Both the position numbers and the translations under genes were made by a program. The notes beneath the pieces are model-generated. The model did no database searches and had not been told where the DNA came from. It saw nothing but the letters and a program-made list of their open reading frames with translations. This document shows positions 1-7,529 of a DNA stretch of 8,039 bases, in pieces. The DNA comes from a bacterium. GTDB taxonomy: Bacteria; SZUA-79; Acidulodesulfobacterales; Acidulodesulfobacteraceae. Within the stretch, counting starts at the first letter, position 1. Each line of letters opens with the position of its first letter. The stretch covers positions 1 to 8,039 of the forward strand of contig JAJZYC010000063.1 of the NCBI GenBank assembly GCA_021806125.1, read 5' to 3'.

Positions 1-1
1 C

Positions 2-1024
2 GTAAAGGAAAAATCAACCTTAAGGAATCTTATTAACGCTTCTAATAAAATCAGGCAGAAATGCTACGAACAGACCGAAGACGTAGAAAATATAATAGAT
101 TTTACCGAAAAAACTATATTCGACGCAACGGAAAAGGACTCTCCCAAAAATTATGTAGAAGTTTATCCGCTAATATACGATTATTTTAAAAAGCTTACCC
201 TAAAAAAGCATGAAGACGATGTTATTACCGGGATTCACAGCGGATTAAACTACCTGGACGAATATACGAACGGCTTTCAACCGTCCGACCTGATTATTAT
301 AGCCGGAAGACCTTCTATGGGAAAAACGGCTCTTTCTCTTTGCATTGCGAAAAACATAGCGGTCAAAAAAATCCCCGTCGCTTTCTTTTCGCTCGAAATG
401 TCTAAAGAACAGCTTGCTACGCGTCTTCTGGCTATGACGGCAAAAATAGACTCTTCCTTTCTGAGGAGGGGCAAAATTCATAATCCGGACATAGAAAACA
501 TATATAAAGCCCTCGAAATACTCAAAGATATACCAATATATATAGACGACAGCGCGGGTATAACGGTAACGGAGCTAAGAGCCAAGACCCGCAGGTTAAA
601 AAGAGAAAAAAATATAGAAATAGTTATTATCGACTATCTTCAGCTTATGAAAGCTTCCCATAACATAGAATCGAGAGAACAGGCCATAGCGGATATTTCG
701 CGCTCTTTAAAAGGCCTTGCGAAAGAACTAAATATCCCGGTAATAGCTCTTTCGCAGCTAAACAGAATGGTCGAATCGAGGCAGGACAGGAAACCCCAGC
801 TTGCGGACCTTAGGGAATCCGGAGCTATAGAACAGGATGCCGATTTAATTATGTTTGTTTACAGGGAAGAGGTTTACAAAAAAGATACGGAAAACAAAGG
901 CATAGCCGAGTTGATAATCGGCAAGCAGAGAAACGGTCCTACCGGCATCGTCAAACTTTCCTATATCGATAAATATACGTCTTTCGAAAATCTTGCGTAC
1001 GAAGAGGGAGAGGCTTATATTTAA
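2..1024 (+). CDS. dnaB: Replicative DNA helicase DnaB, C-terminal 340 residues (5'-truncated by window edge)
   Basis: Ring helicase that unwinds DNA ahead of the replication fork, using ATP. The open frame runs in from the window edge, so about 100 N-terminal residues (most of the primase-binding helical domain) are missing. Visible residues 1-70 read as the end of that domain and the linker (starts VKEKSTLRNLINASNK). The RecA-like motor follows: Walker A GRPSMGKT at 102-109, the SLEM segment with catalytic Glu at about 132, Walker B VIIDYLQLM with Asp at about 211, LSQLNR at 250-255, DLRESGAIEQDAD at 269-281, and KQRNGPTG at 308-315. These are all hallmark DnaB motifs in the right order, with no intein insertion. 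An internal ATG at 317 lies inside Walker A and is not a real start. The TAA stop overlaps the stop of the convergent ROK kinase gene. Family assignment is very secure. Confidence 0.96.
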   Translation, partial: VKEKSTLRNLINASNKIRQKCYEQTEDVENIIDFTEKTIFDATEKDSPKNYVEVYPLIYDYFKKLTLKKHEDDVITGIHSGLNYLDEYTNGFQPSDLIIIAGRPSMGKTALSLCIAKNIAVKKIPVAFFSLEMSKEQLATRLLAMTAKIDSSFLRRGKIHNPDIENIYKALEILKDIPIYIDDSAGITVTELRAKTRRLKREKNIEIVIIDYLQLMKASHNIESREQAIADISRSLKGLAKELNIPVIALSQLNRMVESRQDRKPQLADLRESGAIEQDADLIMFVYREEVYKKDTENKGIAELIIGKQRNGPTGIVKLSYIDKYTSFENLAYEEGEAYI

Positions 1025-1995
1025 AGGCAATGCATGGCGTGCATTGCGGCTAAACCTGCGGCGCCTATAATCCCGGCTTCTCCTCCTAATCCTGATTTTA
1101 ATATCCTCAGTTTTGATATCGACGCCTTAAGCGCCCTTTTGCCCACTTCGTTTTTAACCGTGTCGTACAGGCCTGGAATACCGTCTATAACTCCTCCTCC
1201 GAGTATTATTACGCAGGGATTCAATAAATTTATCGCGCTTATTACTCCGTCCGACAGGTAAACACCCGTTTCTCTAATTAACTCTGCGGCTTTTTTATCT
1301 CCGGCTTTATAAGCATCTGCGACAGTTTCGGCAGATATTCCGTCGATACCGCCTCCGGCCGCATTTATTATATTTTTAAAGCCGTTTATATCTGCGGCGG
1401 CTCTTTCTTTGGCTATATTTGCTATTCCGAGTCCTCCGGCATACGCCTCGAGACAGCCGTAGTTTCCGCAGGTGCATTTTCTTCCACCCGAAACAATAGT
1501 TATATGCCCTATCTCCCCTGAGGCGTTAGAACAGCCTGAATATAAAGACCCGTCTATTATAATTCCCGAACCTATACCGGTTCCGACAAAAATACATATA
1601 ATGTTATCTTCTCCTTTTCCTGAACCGAACTTCCACTCCCCGAAAGTAATAGCAGTTAAGTCGTTTGCTATATAAACGTCCAAGCCGGTTTCTTTTTCCA
1701 GTATATACTTTAGCGGAACTTCATGCCAGTTCAGGTTGGGAGAAAACAAAACAGAGCCAGTCTTATCATCTATCTGTCCCGCTATTCCGACTCCTATAGA
1801 TTTAACGCCGTATTTTTCGTTTGCCGATAAAAATTGTTTAACGTTACCTATTATGAAATCGACCTGTTTTTCGGCTTCGTTCAACGATTTTGGAAATGAA
1901 ACCGATAACCGGCTCTTTACCGTCCCGCCTTCTCCTAATATTCCGCACCTTAAATTTGTTCCGCCTATATCTATTCCGGCATTATTTTTTTCCAT
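1021..1995 (-). CDS. ROK-family sugar kinase (glucokinase-like)
   Basis: Cytoplasmic kinase that phosphorylates a hexose, probably glucose or an N-acetylated hexosamine, with ATP. At 324 residues it has normal ROK length. Visible motifs: phosphate-1 loop DIGGTNLR at 9-16; ND at 111-112 with the catalytic base Asp112; phosphate-2 loop GTGIGSGI at 138-145; sugar-contacting EIGH at 161-164; the ROK zinc site KCTCGNYGCLE at 173-183 (His164, Cys174, Cys176, Cys181; Glu183 reaches the sugar); and adenosine loop ILGGGV at 264-269. There is no N-terminal helix-turn-helix, so this is a kinase and not a ROK repressor. The sugar cannot be told from sequence; glucokinase is the usual annotation. The ATG at 1995 has no convincing Shine-Dalgarno. 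It is the last gene of the minus-strand row, 53 nt after the diguanylate cyclase gene, and shares the tetramer TTAA with the end of dnaB. Confidence 0.93.
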   Translation of the reverse strand: MEKNNAGIDIGGTNLRCGILGEGGTVKSRLSVSFPKSLNEAEKQVDFIIGNVKQFLSANEKYGVKSIGVGIAGQIDDKTGSVLFSPNLNWHEVPLKYILEKETGLDVYIANDLTAITFGEWKFGSGKGEDNIICIFVGTGIGSGIIIDGSLYSGCSNASGEIGHITIVSGGRKCTCGNYGCLEAYAGGLGIANIAKERAAADINGFKNIINAAGGGIDGISAETVADAYKAGDKKAAELIRETGVYLSDGVISAINLLNPCVIILGGGVIDGIPGLYDTVKNEVGKRALKASISKLRILKSGLGGEAGIIGAAGLAAMHAMHCL

Positions 1996-2048
1996 GTCAT
2001 AATAATTTATTTAATAATGCGTTAGCAATTTTATTTTAGTGAAAATCA

Positions 2049-4385
2049 TTAAAAATTATCGGCATCGTCGTCTCCCGCTATCTCTACCTTTTTCCCTTTA
2101 TGCTCGCCTATTATCCTGTTTCTGCCGCTGTTTTTAGCCTCGTAAAGAAAATCGTCGGCAATTTTTAAAATATCGTCTATGCTGTTTATTCTTTCGTCCG
2201 GCATAGTAGCGATTCCTATTGAAATAGTAACCTCGCCCGTCACTTGGGTAAACCGCTGACTTCTTATCAGATTTTTTAATTTTTTAGCCGAAAGGACAGC
2301 TCCGTTAAAATCGGTTTGCGGCAAAATTACGACGAACTCCTCTCCGCCGTATCTTGTGGCAATATCTATGTTTCTTATATTCCGCCTTAAAATATAACCT
2401 ATATGAGATAAAATTATATCGCCTACCTTATGTCCGTAAAAATCGTTAACTTGCTTAAAATGGTCGATATCTAATATCATAACCGATAAACTGCTCCCGT
2501 ATCTTTTTGCCTTGTTGAACTCTGATTCCAAAACCTCGTCCATTTTTCTTCTGTTGTAAAGCCCAGTCAGTTCGTCGGTAATAGAAAGCTCGTTTATCTT
2601 CATGTGTATCTTTGCATTGTCTAAGGCCACCGAAAGCTCTTTAACGGCATGTTCTAAAAATATTATATCTTCTTTTTTGAATCCGTGAATGGAAGAAACC
2701 ATCAAAACACCTATGTTTATATCGCCGACGTACAAAGGAAGCCAGACTATATCTCTTGGAAACACTTCGCAAAAACCGTAATCCATAGCCATTCCTTCCC
2801 CGCCATTTTCTAAAAGTTTTTCTTTTAAAATCATAGCGTTCTCCGGAATATCTCTAAACCATATCGTCTTTCTGCCTTTAAGGCAATGCCCCGCCATTCC
2901 TTCGGAGGCGCTTATCTTATTGGCTGCGAATTTCCTTATGCCGTAGAACCGCCAGGGTATCAGAAAACCCTCTTCGCCTTCGGGCGATGCGACGGACAGG
3001 CCCTCGCCGTCAGGTTTGTCCGTTTTTGTTTTTATGTCCGTTTCGTTAGTTTCGTTATTATCTATGTTCAGTCCTTCCGCAGATGTAGCAAAATTGCCGC
3101 TCTTGCTGTAAACGTATATTATGCCGGAAGATATATTCAACAGTTCCTCTAAAATATTTAAAGTCGAGGATATTATTTTATCGAAATCCAAAGAGCCTAC
3201 CAGGAAATCTGAGAATGAATTGTACTTTTGCATTCTTTCTTCCCTGTCTTTAACGGTCATAGCCATTTCCGTAAAACCTCTGCCTATGCCTTCAAATTCG
3301 TCGTTTGTATTGATAATCAGTTTGGTGTCTAAATCTCCCGAAGTAAATTCCTTAATGGCGGTTTCTATGGCGGATATCGGATTTAAAGTGTCTTTGGAGG
3401 CAAAATACGAAATGGCAAGGGATATAACAAGGCCTACTAAAATAATAAATATTGCGTACTCCGCCGTCTTTCCGAATAATGTGACGTAACGCCTGTTTGA
3501 AATAAAAACGGCTATGGAACCTATAACCCTGCCGTTTATATTTTTTATGGGATGGAATGCGGCAAAAATGGTTTCTCCGTTATAGTTCAATTCCTTTATA
3601 AAATCCTTTCCGTCTTTGATTTTATTATGGATATCTTCCGGAAGCCTCGAGCCTTCGCCGAAAATGTTTCCGGGGATTTTTAAGGTCGAAAGGCATACCT
3701 GACTATTAAAAAGGGAAGCAAAAACGGCAGTTTTCAAATGGTATTCGTTATAAATAGTTTCGGGTAAATAACTGTTGTTATTTAAGTTAATCAATCCGAA
3801 AATCGAACCTATAGGGCGTCCGCCGTAAAACAGGGGAACTACCGTTACCAGAAACATATTGGAAGCGTTGCCCGCCATTTTAATATCCATCCTCAAGAGG
3901 GTCTGTTTTCTTATAATCGCTGTTTTTACGACGGGAAAACCCGTTCTGAAAGCTTCAAATATCATGCCTCCGAGAGAAGGCTTAAAGTTTCGACTTACTC
4001 CGGTAGATGCCTTAATAAACCCTTCCTTGTCGGTTATTCCTATATAGTCCGCAAAATTAAAAGCGTCTTTGTACGATTTGATTAATGAATTCTGGAAAGA
4101 AATATTTTTATTAATAACGGCACTTATCAGATAAGGGTTGTAAGAGCTTATCAAAAAACCGTTTTTAAGGCGGTTTGCCTGCGAATAATAAATCCTCTGC
4201 GCCCCGCTTAACGTAATCCTGACTTTATTAAGGCTTTCTTTTTTGGTCTGATTCCTGAATATATAGGTATTTGCAATAGCTAAAAGAATCAGGGGGATTA
4301 AAACGGCTAAAGAAAAGGACAAGACTAATTTAGCCTTAATAGACATTTTCGGCCTGTATCCGGCGGAATATTTTATTTCGGACAT
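2049..4385 (-). CDS. Membrane-bound sensor diguanylate cyclase (dCache-like, HAMP, GAF, GGDEF)
   Basis: Predicted to make cyclic di-GMP from two GTP in response to a signal outside the cytoplasm. Domain order: membrane helix at about 18-42; a 265-residue extracytoplasmic region (43-308) of dCache type; second helix at about 309-330; HAMP at 331-384 (Pro336, DEF at 362-364); GAF at about 390-592; GGDEF at about 602-762. The cyclase domain looks active: DELTGLYNRR at 604-613, metal-binding LDIDHFKQVND at 638-648 (Asp639), and signature GGEEF at 680-684. An RxxD inhibitory site (Arg671-Asp674) sits exactly five residues before the signature, so product feedback inhibition is likely. The GAF domain carries a hydrophilic insertion at about 438-475, rich in Asn, Glu, Asp and Thr. 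No EAL or HD-GYP domain is present. The ATG at 4385 lacks a clear Shine-Dalgarno; Met14 (codon at 4344-4346) is a possible alternative start just before the first helix. The ligand is unknown. Confidence 0.92.
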   Translation of the reverse strand: MSEIKYSAGYRPKMSIKAKLVLSFSLAVLIPLILLAIANTYIFRNQTKKESLNKVRITLSGAQRIYYSQANRLKNGFLISSYNPYLISAVINKNISFQNSLIKSYKDAFNFADYIGITDKEGFIKASTGVSRNFKPSLGGMIFEAFRTGFPVVKTAIIRKQTLLRMDIKMAGNASNMFLVTVVPLFYGGRPIGSIFGLINLNNNSYLPETIYNEYHLKTAVFASLFNSQVCLSTLKIPGNIFGEGSRLPEDIHNKIKDGKDFIKELNYNGETIFAAFHPIKNINGRVIGSIAVFISNRRYVTLFGKTAEYAIFIILVGLVISLAISYFASKDTLNPISAIETAIKEFTSGDLDTKLIINTNDEFEGIGRGFTEMAMTVKDREERMQKYNSFSDFLVGSLDFDKIISSTLNILEELLNISSGIIYVYSKSGNFATSAEGLNIDNNETNETDIKTKTDKPDGEGLSVASPEGEEGFLIPWRFYGIRKFAANKISASEGMAGHCLKGRKTIWFRDIPENAMILKEKLLENGGEGMAMDYGFCEVFPRDIVWLPLYVGDINIGVLMVSSIHGFKKEDIIFLEHAVKELSVALDNAKIHMKINELSITDELTGLYNRRKMDEVLESEFNKAKRYGSSLSVMILDIDHFKQVNDFYGHKVGDIILSHIGYILRRNIRNIDIATRYGGEEFVVILPQTDFNGAVLSAKKLKNLIRSQRFTQVTGEVTISIGIATMPDERINSIDDILKIADDFLYEAKNSGRNRIIGEHKGKKVEIAGDDDADNF

Positions 4386-4488
4386 TGACGGCTTTTTATT
4401 TAATATTAATTTAAATCTAGTAATATATCTTATCTAAATTTTATAACTTTTGAAAATTTTTGCAAGAAAAAATGTTTCTAAAACTCCG
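4386..4488. other. AT-rich intergenic gap with no clear signal
   Basis: This 103-nt stretch separates the DUF815 ATPase gene from the diguanylate cyclase gene on the minus strand. It is almost entirely A and T. I see no GC-rich hairpin followed by a T run, so no intrinsic terminator. No good promoter could be picked out: TTGCAA and TATAAA hexamers occur on the minus strand but only 14 nt apart. The cyclase may be co-transcribed with the upstream genes or have its own weak promoter here. Confidence 0.4.
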
Positions 4489-5430
4489 TTAATCTTTAAC
4501 TAAGCTTATAGCAAACTGTTTTGCGGTTCTTCCGGACCTCGAACCTTTAATGAGCGCATAATTTACGGCATTTTTCCTAATACCGTCCATATCTACGGAA
4601 GACGTTTTAACTCCGTATTTTTTCAAATATAATTCAACTATTTTTAAATACGTTTCCTGATTAAAACTGTATAACCCGTATGTAAGGCCAAATCTGTCGC
4701 TTAAAGAAAGGCTTTCTTCGGCTTCTTCTTCGGGATGTATCAAGCTGGAGCCGGGTTTTTCGACAGAAAACGTTTCCTTTGTAAGATGGCGTTTGTTAGA
4801 CGTTGCGTAAATAATGATATTTTCCGGAAGTTCGTCTAACCCGCCGTCGAGAATGGATTTTAGTTTTTTATAAAACAAAGAATCTGCGTCGAATGCAATA
4901 TCGTCAAAAATCAATATAAAACGGTACGGTTTTGTTTTAATAACGGTGATTAACTGGTATATAAGCTCCGCCGTGTCTTCCACTATTTCTATGAACTTTA
5001 TCCTGTTTATATAAGGCGGTTCGCCGAACGATTTTGCCAGCGCCCTTATAAGCGAAGATTTGCCCGTTCCTCTGTCGCCCCATAAAAGCACGTTATTTGC
5101 AGGTTTACCCGAAGCAAATTTCATAGTATTCCTAAAAACGTCTTTGATTATATTGTCTATTCCTATAAAATCGGATAGCGACAGCGAATAAACGTCTGCT
5201 CCGCTTTCACCCGATTTTTTTAGTGCGAAATTTTCGTCGGATAAAGGCTTTAAAATATATTCGCCGTTAATTTTAAAAAACTTAAACGAACCAAATCTTT
5301 CTAAATGGGAAGCATCGTATTTAATTATACCTTGTTCATTATAATTAACTTTACGGGCATTTTTAAACTCGCCGTAAATTTCGGAAATAATACGATTGAT
5401 ATTTTGGACTTCTTTATTAAGTTCATCCAT
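4489..5430 (-). CDS. DUF815-family AAA+ ATPase (PF05673-like)
   Basis: Predicted ATPase of unknown cellular role. At 313 residues it matches the family, with a roughly 90-residue N-terminal part and one AAA+ module. Visible motifs: NNVLLWGDRGTGKSS at 112-126, with Walker A Lys124; Walker B FILIFDDIAF at 171-180 (Asp176, Asp177); a basic segment around 206-215 (IYATSNKRH) with sensor-1 Asn212; SLSDRFGL at 242-249 with a candidate arginine finger Arg246; and GSRSGRTAKQF at 296-306, positioned like sensor 2. The pairing of LLWGDRGTGKSS, YATSNKRH and SLSDRFGL is what identifies the family rather than a generic AAA+ protein. No membrane segment or DNA-binding domain is evident. It starts 31 nt after thiC. 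The gap holds an 18-bp AT palindrome and no Shine-Dalgarno, so its translation start rests on the ATG and the family match. Its position in a thiamin operon does not define its function. Confidence 0.88.
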   Translation of the reverse strand: MDELNKEVQNINRIISEIYGEFKNARKVNYNEQGIIKYDASHLERFGSFKFFKINGEYILKPLSDENFALKKSGESGADVYSLSLSDFIGIDNIIKDVFRNTMKFASGKPANNVLLWGDRGTGKSSLIRALAKSFGEPPYINRIKFIEIVEDTAELIYQLITVIKTKPYRFILIFDDIAFDADSLFYKKLKSILDGGLDELPENIIIYATSNKRHLTKETFSVEKPGSSLIHPEEEAEESLSLSDRFGLTYGLYSFNQETYLKIVELYLKKYGVKTSSVDMDGIRKNAVNYALIKGSRSGRTAKQFAISLVKD

Positions 5431-5438
5431 TATAATTT

Positions 5439-5456
5439 ATTAATTTATAAATTAAT
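5439..5456. repeat. 18-bp perfect AT palindrome between thiC and the DUF815 gene
   Basis: The sequence ATTAATTTATAAATTAAT equals its own reverse complement over all 18 positions. It occupies most of the 31-nt gap and ends 9 nt before the DUF815 start codon. Its 12-nt core, AATTTATAAATT, recurs at 6811-6822 ahead of thiC. It could be a protein-binding site, an RNA processing hairpin or chance in AT-rich DNA. Confidence 0.55.
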
Positions 5457-5461
5457 TTTAA

Positions 5462-6760
5462 TTACTTAAAAGAAGCGTTTAATTTAATAGAGCAGTAAGA
5501 AGAACACATAGAGCAGACTTTATCGTCTTTAAGAGGAAGGGAAGCTCTCATTTCTTTTGCTTTTTCAGGGTCTAACGCACATTCGTACTGTTTCTCCCAG
5601 TTCATCGCACGCCTGTTTTTGCTCATTTCTATATCTATAGCTAGAGCGCCTTTGATTCCTTTTGCGATATCTCCAGCATGGGCGGCAATTTTAGAAGCTA
5701 TAACCCCTTCTTTCACGTCAGATACGGACGGAAGCCTTAAATGTTCTGCCGGCGTAACGTAACACAGGAAATCGGCTCCCGCGCCAGCGGCTATCGCGCC
5801 GCCTATTGCGCTTGTTATGTGGTCGTAGCCGGGCGCTATATCCGTAACCAAAGGACCCAGCACATAAAAAGGCGCTCCGTTGCAAAGGCTTTTTTCCAAT
5901 TTTATATTTGCTTCGACCTGATTTAACGGAACATGCCCCGGACCTTCTATCATTACCTGGACACCCTCTTCAAGCGCTTTTTTCTGTAATTCGCCAAGCG
6001 TCACAAGTTCGGTAATCTGCGCCCTGTCGGTAGCGTCGTTAAGACAGCCCGGCCTTAATCCGTCTCCTAGGCTTAAAACAACATCGTTTTTCTTTGCAAT
6101 TTTCAAAAGCCTGCCGTAGTCTTCGTAAAGAGGATTTTCTTTATTTTTTTTTATCATCCATGAAGCAATCAAAGAACCGCCTCTTGAAACTATACCCATA
6201 ATCCTCGTCTGCATATTCATAGTTTTTATCGCGTTTAACGTCAACCCACAGTGGACGGTAATAAAATCGACTCCTTCTTCGCACTGTCTTTCTATGACTT
6301 CAAAGAGATATTCCGGGTCAAATTTATCTATAAAACTTAATCCGCTCGAACCGCTGTTTTCCATGGCAGGCTGGAATGCTTCGTAAAGCGGAACCGTTCC
6401 AACCGGAACCGTTGAATTTTTAAGGATATTTTGCCTGAATTCTATTATGTTTCCGCCTGTAGAAAGGTCCATCACGGCATCCGCTCCGCTTTTTATGGCC
6501 GTGAATAACTTTTCTAATTCTTCTTCGATTCTGTGGCTATCCCCGGAAGAACCTATATTGGCATTAACTTTTGTCTTTAAACCTTTTCCCACCGCAAGAG
6601 GGCTTATATCTCTTAAACGGTTCTTAGTTATAACCGTCATGCCGTCCATTATGTCGCCGCGTATTGTTTCGGCGGAAACGCCTTCAGCAGCGGCGCACGA
6701 TTTCATTTCTTGGGTAATTATATTTTTCCTTGCGGCTTCAATCTGATTCATGTATTCCAT
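5462..6760 (-). CDS. thiC: Phosphomethylpyrimidine synthase ThiC (short form)
   Basis: Radical-SAM enzyme that rearranges aminoimidazole ribotide into HMP phosphate, the pyrimidine half of thiamin. At 432 residues it is the short form, lacking the long N-terminal extension of the E. coli enzyme. Visible signatures: NANIGSS at 67-72, MDLSTGG at 97-103, TVHCG at 168-172, GIVSRGGS at 189-196, LSLGDGLRPG at 229-238, EGPGHVP at 272-278, GPLVTDIAPGYDHITSAIGG at 302-321, and VTPAEHL at 335-341. The C-terminal [4Fe-4S] ligands are Cys416, Cys419 and Cys423, spaced CX2CX3C, where E. coli-type ThiC has CX2CX4C. A Shine-Dalgarno AGGGAA (minus strand, 6767-6772) lies 6 nt before the ATG and supports this start. 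The paralog BzaF, which makes hydroxybenzimidazole for cobamides, is an alternative; the adjacent thiE-like gene favours ThiC. Confidence 0.92.
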   Translation of the reverse strand: MEYMNQIEAARKNIITQEMKSCAAAEGVSAETIRGDIMDGMTVITKNRLRDISPLAVGKGLKTKVNANIGSSGDSHRIEEELEKLFTAIKSGADAVMDLSTGGNIIEFRQNILKNSTVPVGTVPLYEAFQPAMENSGSSGLSFIDKFDPEYLFEVIERQCEEGVDFITVHCGLTLNAIKTMNMQTRIMGIVSRGGSLIASWMIKKNKENPLYEDYGRLLKIAKKNDVVLSLGDGLRPGCLNDATDRAQITELVTLGELQKKALEEGVQVMIEGPGHVPLNQVEANIKLEKSLCNGAPFYVLGPLVTDIAPGYDHITSAIGGAIAAGAGADFLCYVTPAEHLRLPSVSDVKEGVIASKIAAHAGDIAKGIKGALAIDIEMSKNRRAMNWEKQYECALDPEKAKEMRASLPLKDDKVCSMCSSYCSIKLNASFK

Positions 6761-6766
6761 ATATTA

Positions 6767-6772
6767 TTCCCT
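6767..6772 (-). promoter_or_regulatory. Ribosome binding site of thiC
   Basis: AGGGAA on the minus strand, followed by a 6-nt spacer TAATAT and the ATG at 6760. It is the only clear Shine-Dalgarno in the minus-strand gene row and fixes the thiC start. Confidence 0.6.
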
Positions 6773-6810
6773 ATTTTATTATTAAATGGTTTATTTGCCC
6801 GCCTATATTT

Positions 6811-6822
6811 AATTTATAAATT
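6811..6822. repeat. 12-bp AT palindrome in the thiE-thiC gap
   Basis: AATTTATAAATT is a perfect palindrome in the 92-nt gap between thiE and thiC. The same 12 nt form the centre of the 18-bp palindrome at 5439-5456. The rest of this gap shows no promoter, terminator or riboswitch that I can support. Confidence 0.45.
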
Positions 6823-6852
6823 TACTATCTTTCGTTATTTTATCAGCGCGAT

Positions 6853-7473
6853 TTACTTTGCACCTAGTATATCGATTAATGTTCTAACGGCTTTGCCTAT
6901 ATCTTCTTTTTTTAATATACCCGATTGGACCGCTATATGCCCGACTCCGGCTTTTTTTATTTCGGAAAGATTATTCTCATTAATACCTCCAAGAGCAAAA
7001 ACGGGTATTTTGACGGAACGTACAACTCTTTCCAGCATATTAGCCCCCTGCTGAAATTCCTGATTTTTTGTTTTGTAAACGGGGCTGAATGTAATAAAAT
7101 CAGCGCCGTCTTTCTCCGCTTTTACAGCTTCTTCTATAGAGTGGGAAGAATAAAATATTTTGAGATTTTTAATCTTTTCCTTAACCGCCTTAACCGGAAT
7201 GCTGTTAATATTCAAATGGACGCCGTAGGCTTCAAGGGCTAACGCCGCATCTACCCTGTCGTTGACAAAAAATTTTACGTCCGGATATTTTTTCAATATC
7301 GGTTTAACCTTCTCACCTAATTTAATAAACTCGTTAATGCCGATATCCTTCTGTCTTAATTGAAATGCTCCTACTCCGTTATAAAAACAGGCGTCTAATG
7401 CTTCAAGATATCTGTTTTCGTCTTTAAAAAAATTCTTGTCCCCGATTAAATATATACTAAACCGACATATCAT
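6853..7473 (-). CDS. thiE: Thiamine phosphate synthase / TenI-family TIM barrel (divergent ThiE)
   Basis: Predicted to couple HMP pyrophosphate to thiazole phosphate, giving thiamin phosphate. At 206 residues it has the usual family length and starts YLIGD at 8-12 as the first barrel strand. Seen: QLRQK at 38-42 (Arg40, Lys42), NDRVDAALALEAYGVHL at 71-87 (Asp72 matches one Mg ligand), SSHSIEEA at 109-116, SPVYKT at 130-135, ALGGI at 160-164, and AVQSGI at 181-186. Against B. subtilis ThiE recalled from memory, the second Mg ligand (Asp112, in GQED) becomes Ser91, and Thr158 and Lys159 of the pyrophosphate loop become Asn137 and Gln138. The middle section resembles TenI (thiazole tautomerase), but TenI's catalytic His122 is Pro131 here. 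The enzyme activity is therefore uncertain. It is first in the row, 92 nt ahead of thiC, and behind a strong promoter. No Shine-Dalgarno precedes the ATG. Confidence 0.85.
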   Translation of the reverse strand: MICRFSIYLIGDKNFFKDENRYLEALDACFYNGVGAFQLRQKDIGINEFIKLGEKVKPILKKYPDVKFFVNDRVDAALALEAYGVHLNINSIPVKAVKEKIKNLKIFYSSHSIEEAVKAEKDGADFITFSPVYKTKNQEFQQGANMLERVVRSVKIPVFALGGINENNLSEIKKAGVGHIAVQSGILKKEDIGKAVRTLIDILGAK

Positions 7474-7529
7474 TTGTTTTTATTAATGCAATTATGCAGG
7501 AACGTTGGAAGAATAGTTTTTATACAAAT

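Noticed and set aside
317..1024. A separate short RecA-like protein starting at ATG 317
   Set aside because: That ATG is the Met within Walker A of DnaB, and the same frame is open back to the window edge with DnaB-like sequence.
1034..2002. Plus-strand open frames opposite the sugar kinase gene
   Set aside because: They are short, have no family motifs, and lie wholly opposite or straddling the start of a gene with all ROK motifs in place; they are shadows.
2886..4047. Plus-strand open frames opposite the diguanylate cyclase gene
   Set aside because: No recognisable domains; the minus-strand frame codes a complete multi-domain protein.
4440..4488. Intrinsic terminator after the DUF815 gene
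   Set aside because: GTTT-TAG-AAAC followed by a T run can be drawn, but a four-pair AT stem is too weak to support the call.
6761..6852. Possible TPP riboswitch ahead of thiC
   Set aside because: The 92-nt gap is nearly all A and T and lacks the CTGAGA and GCGTAGGGAA cores on the minus strand.
6447..7242. Plus-strand open frames across thiC and thiE
   Set aside because: Composition is that of reverse-strand coding DNA, and thiC and thiE are unambiguous on the other strand.
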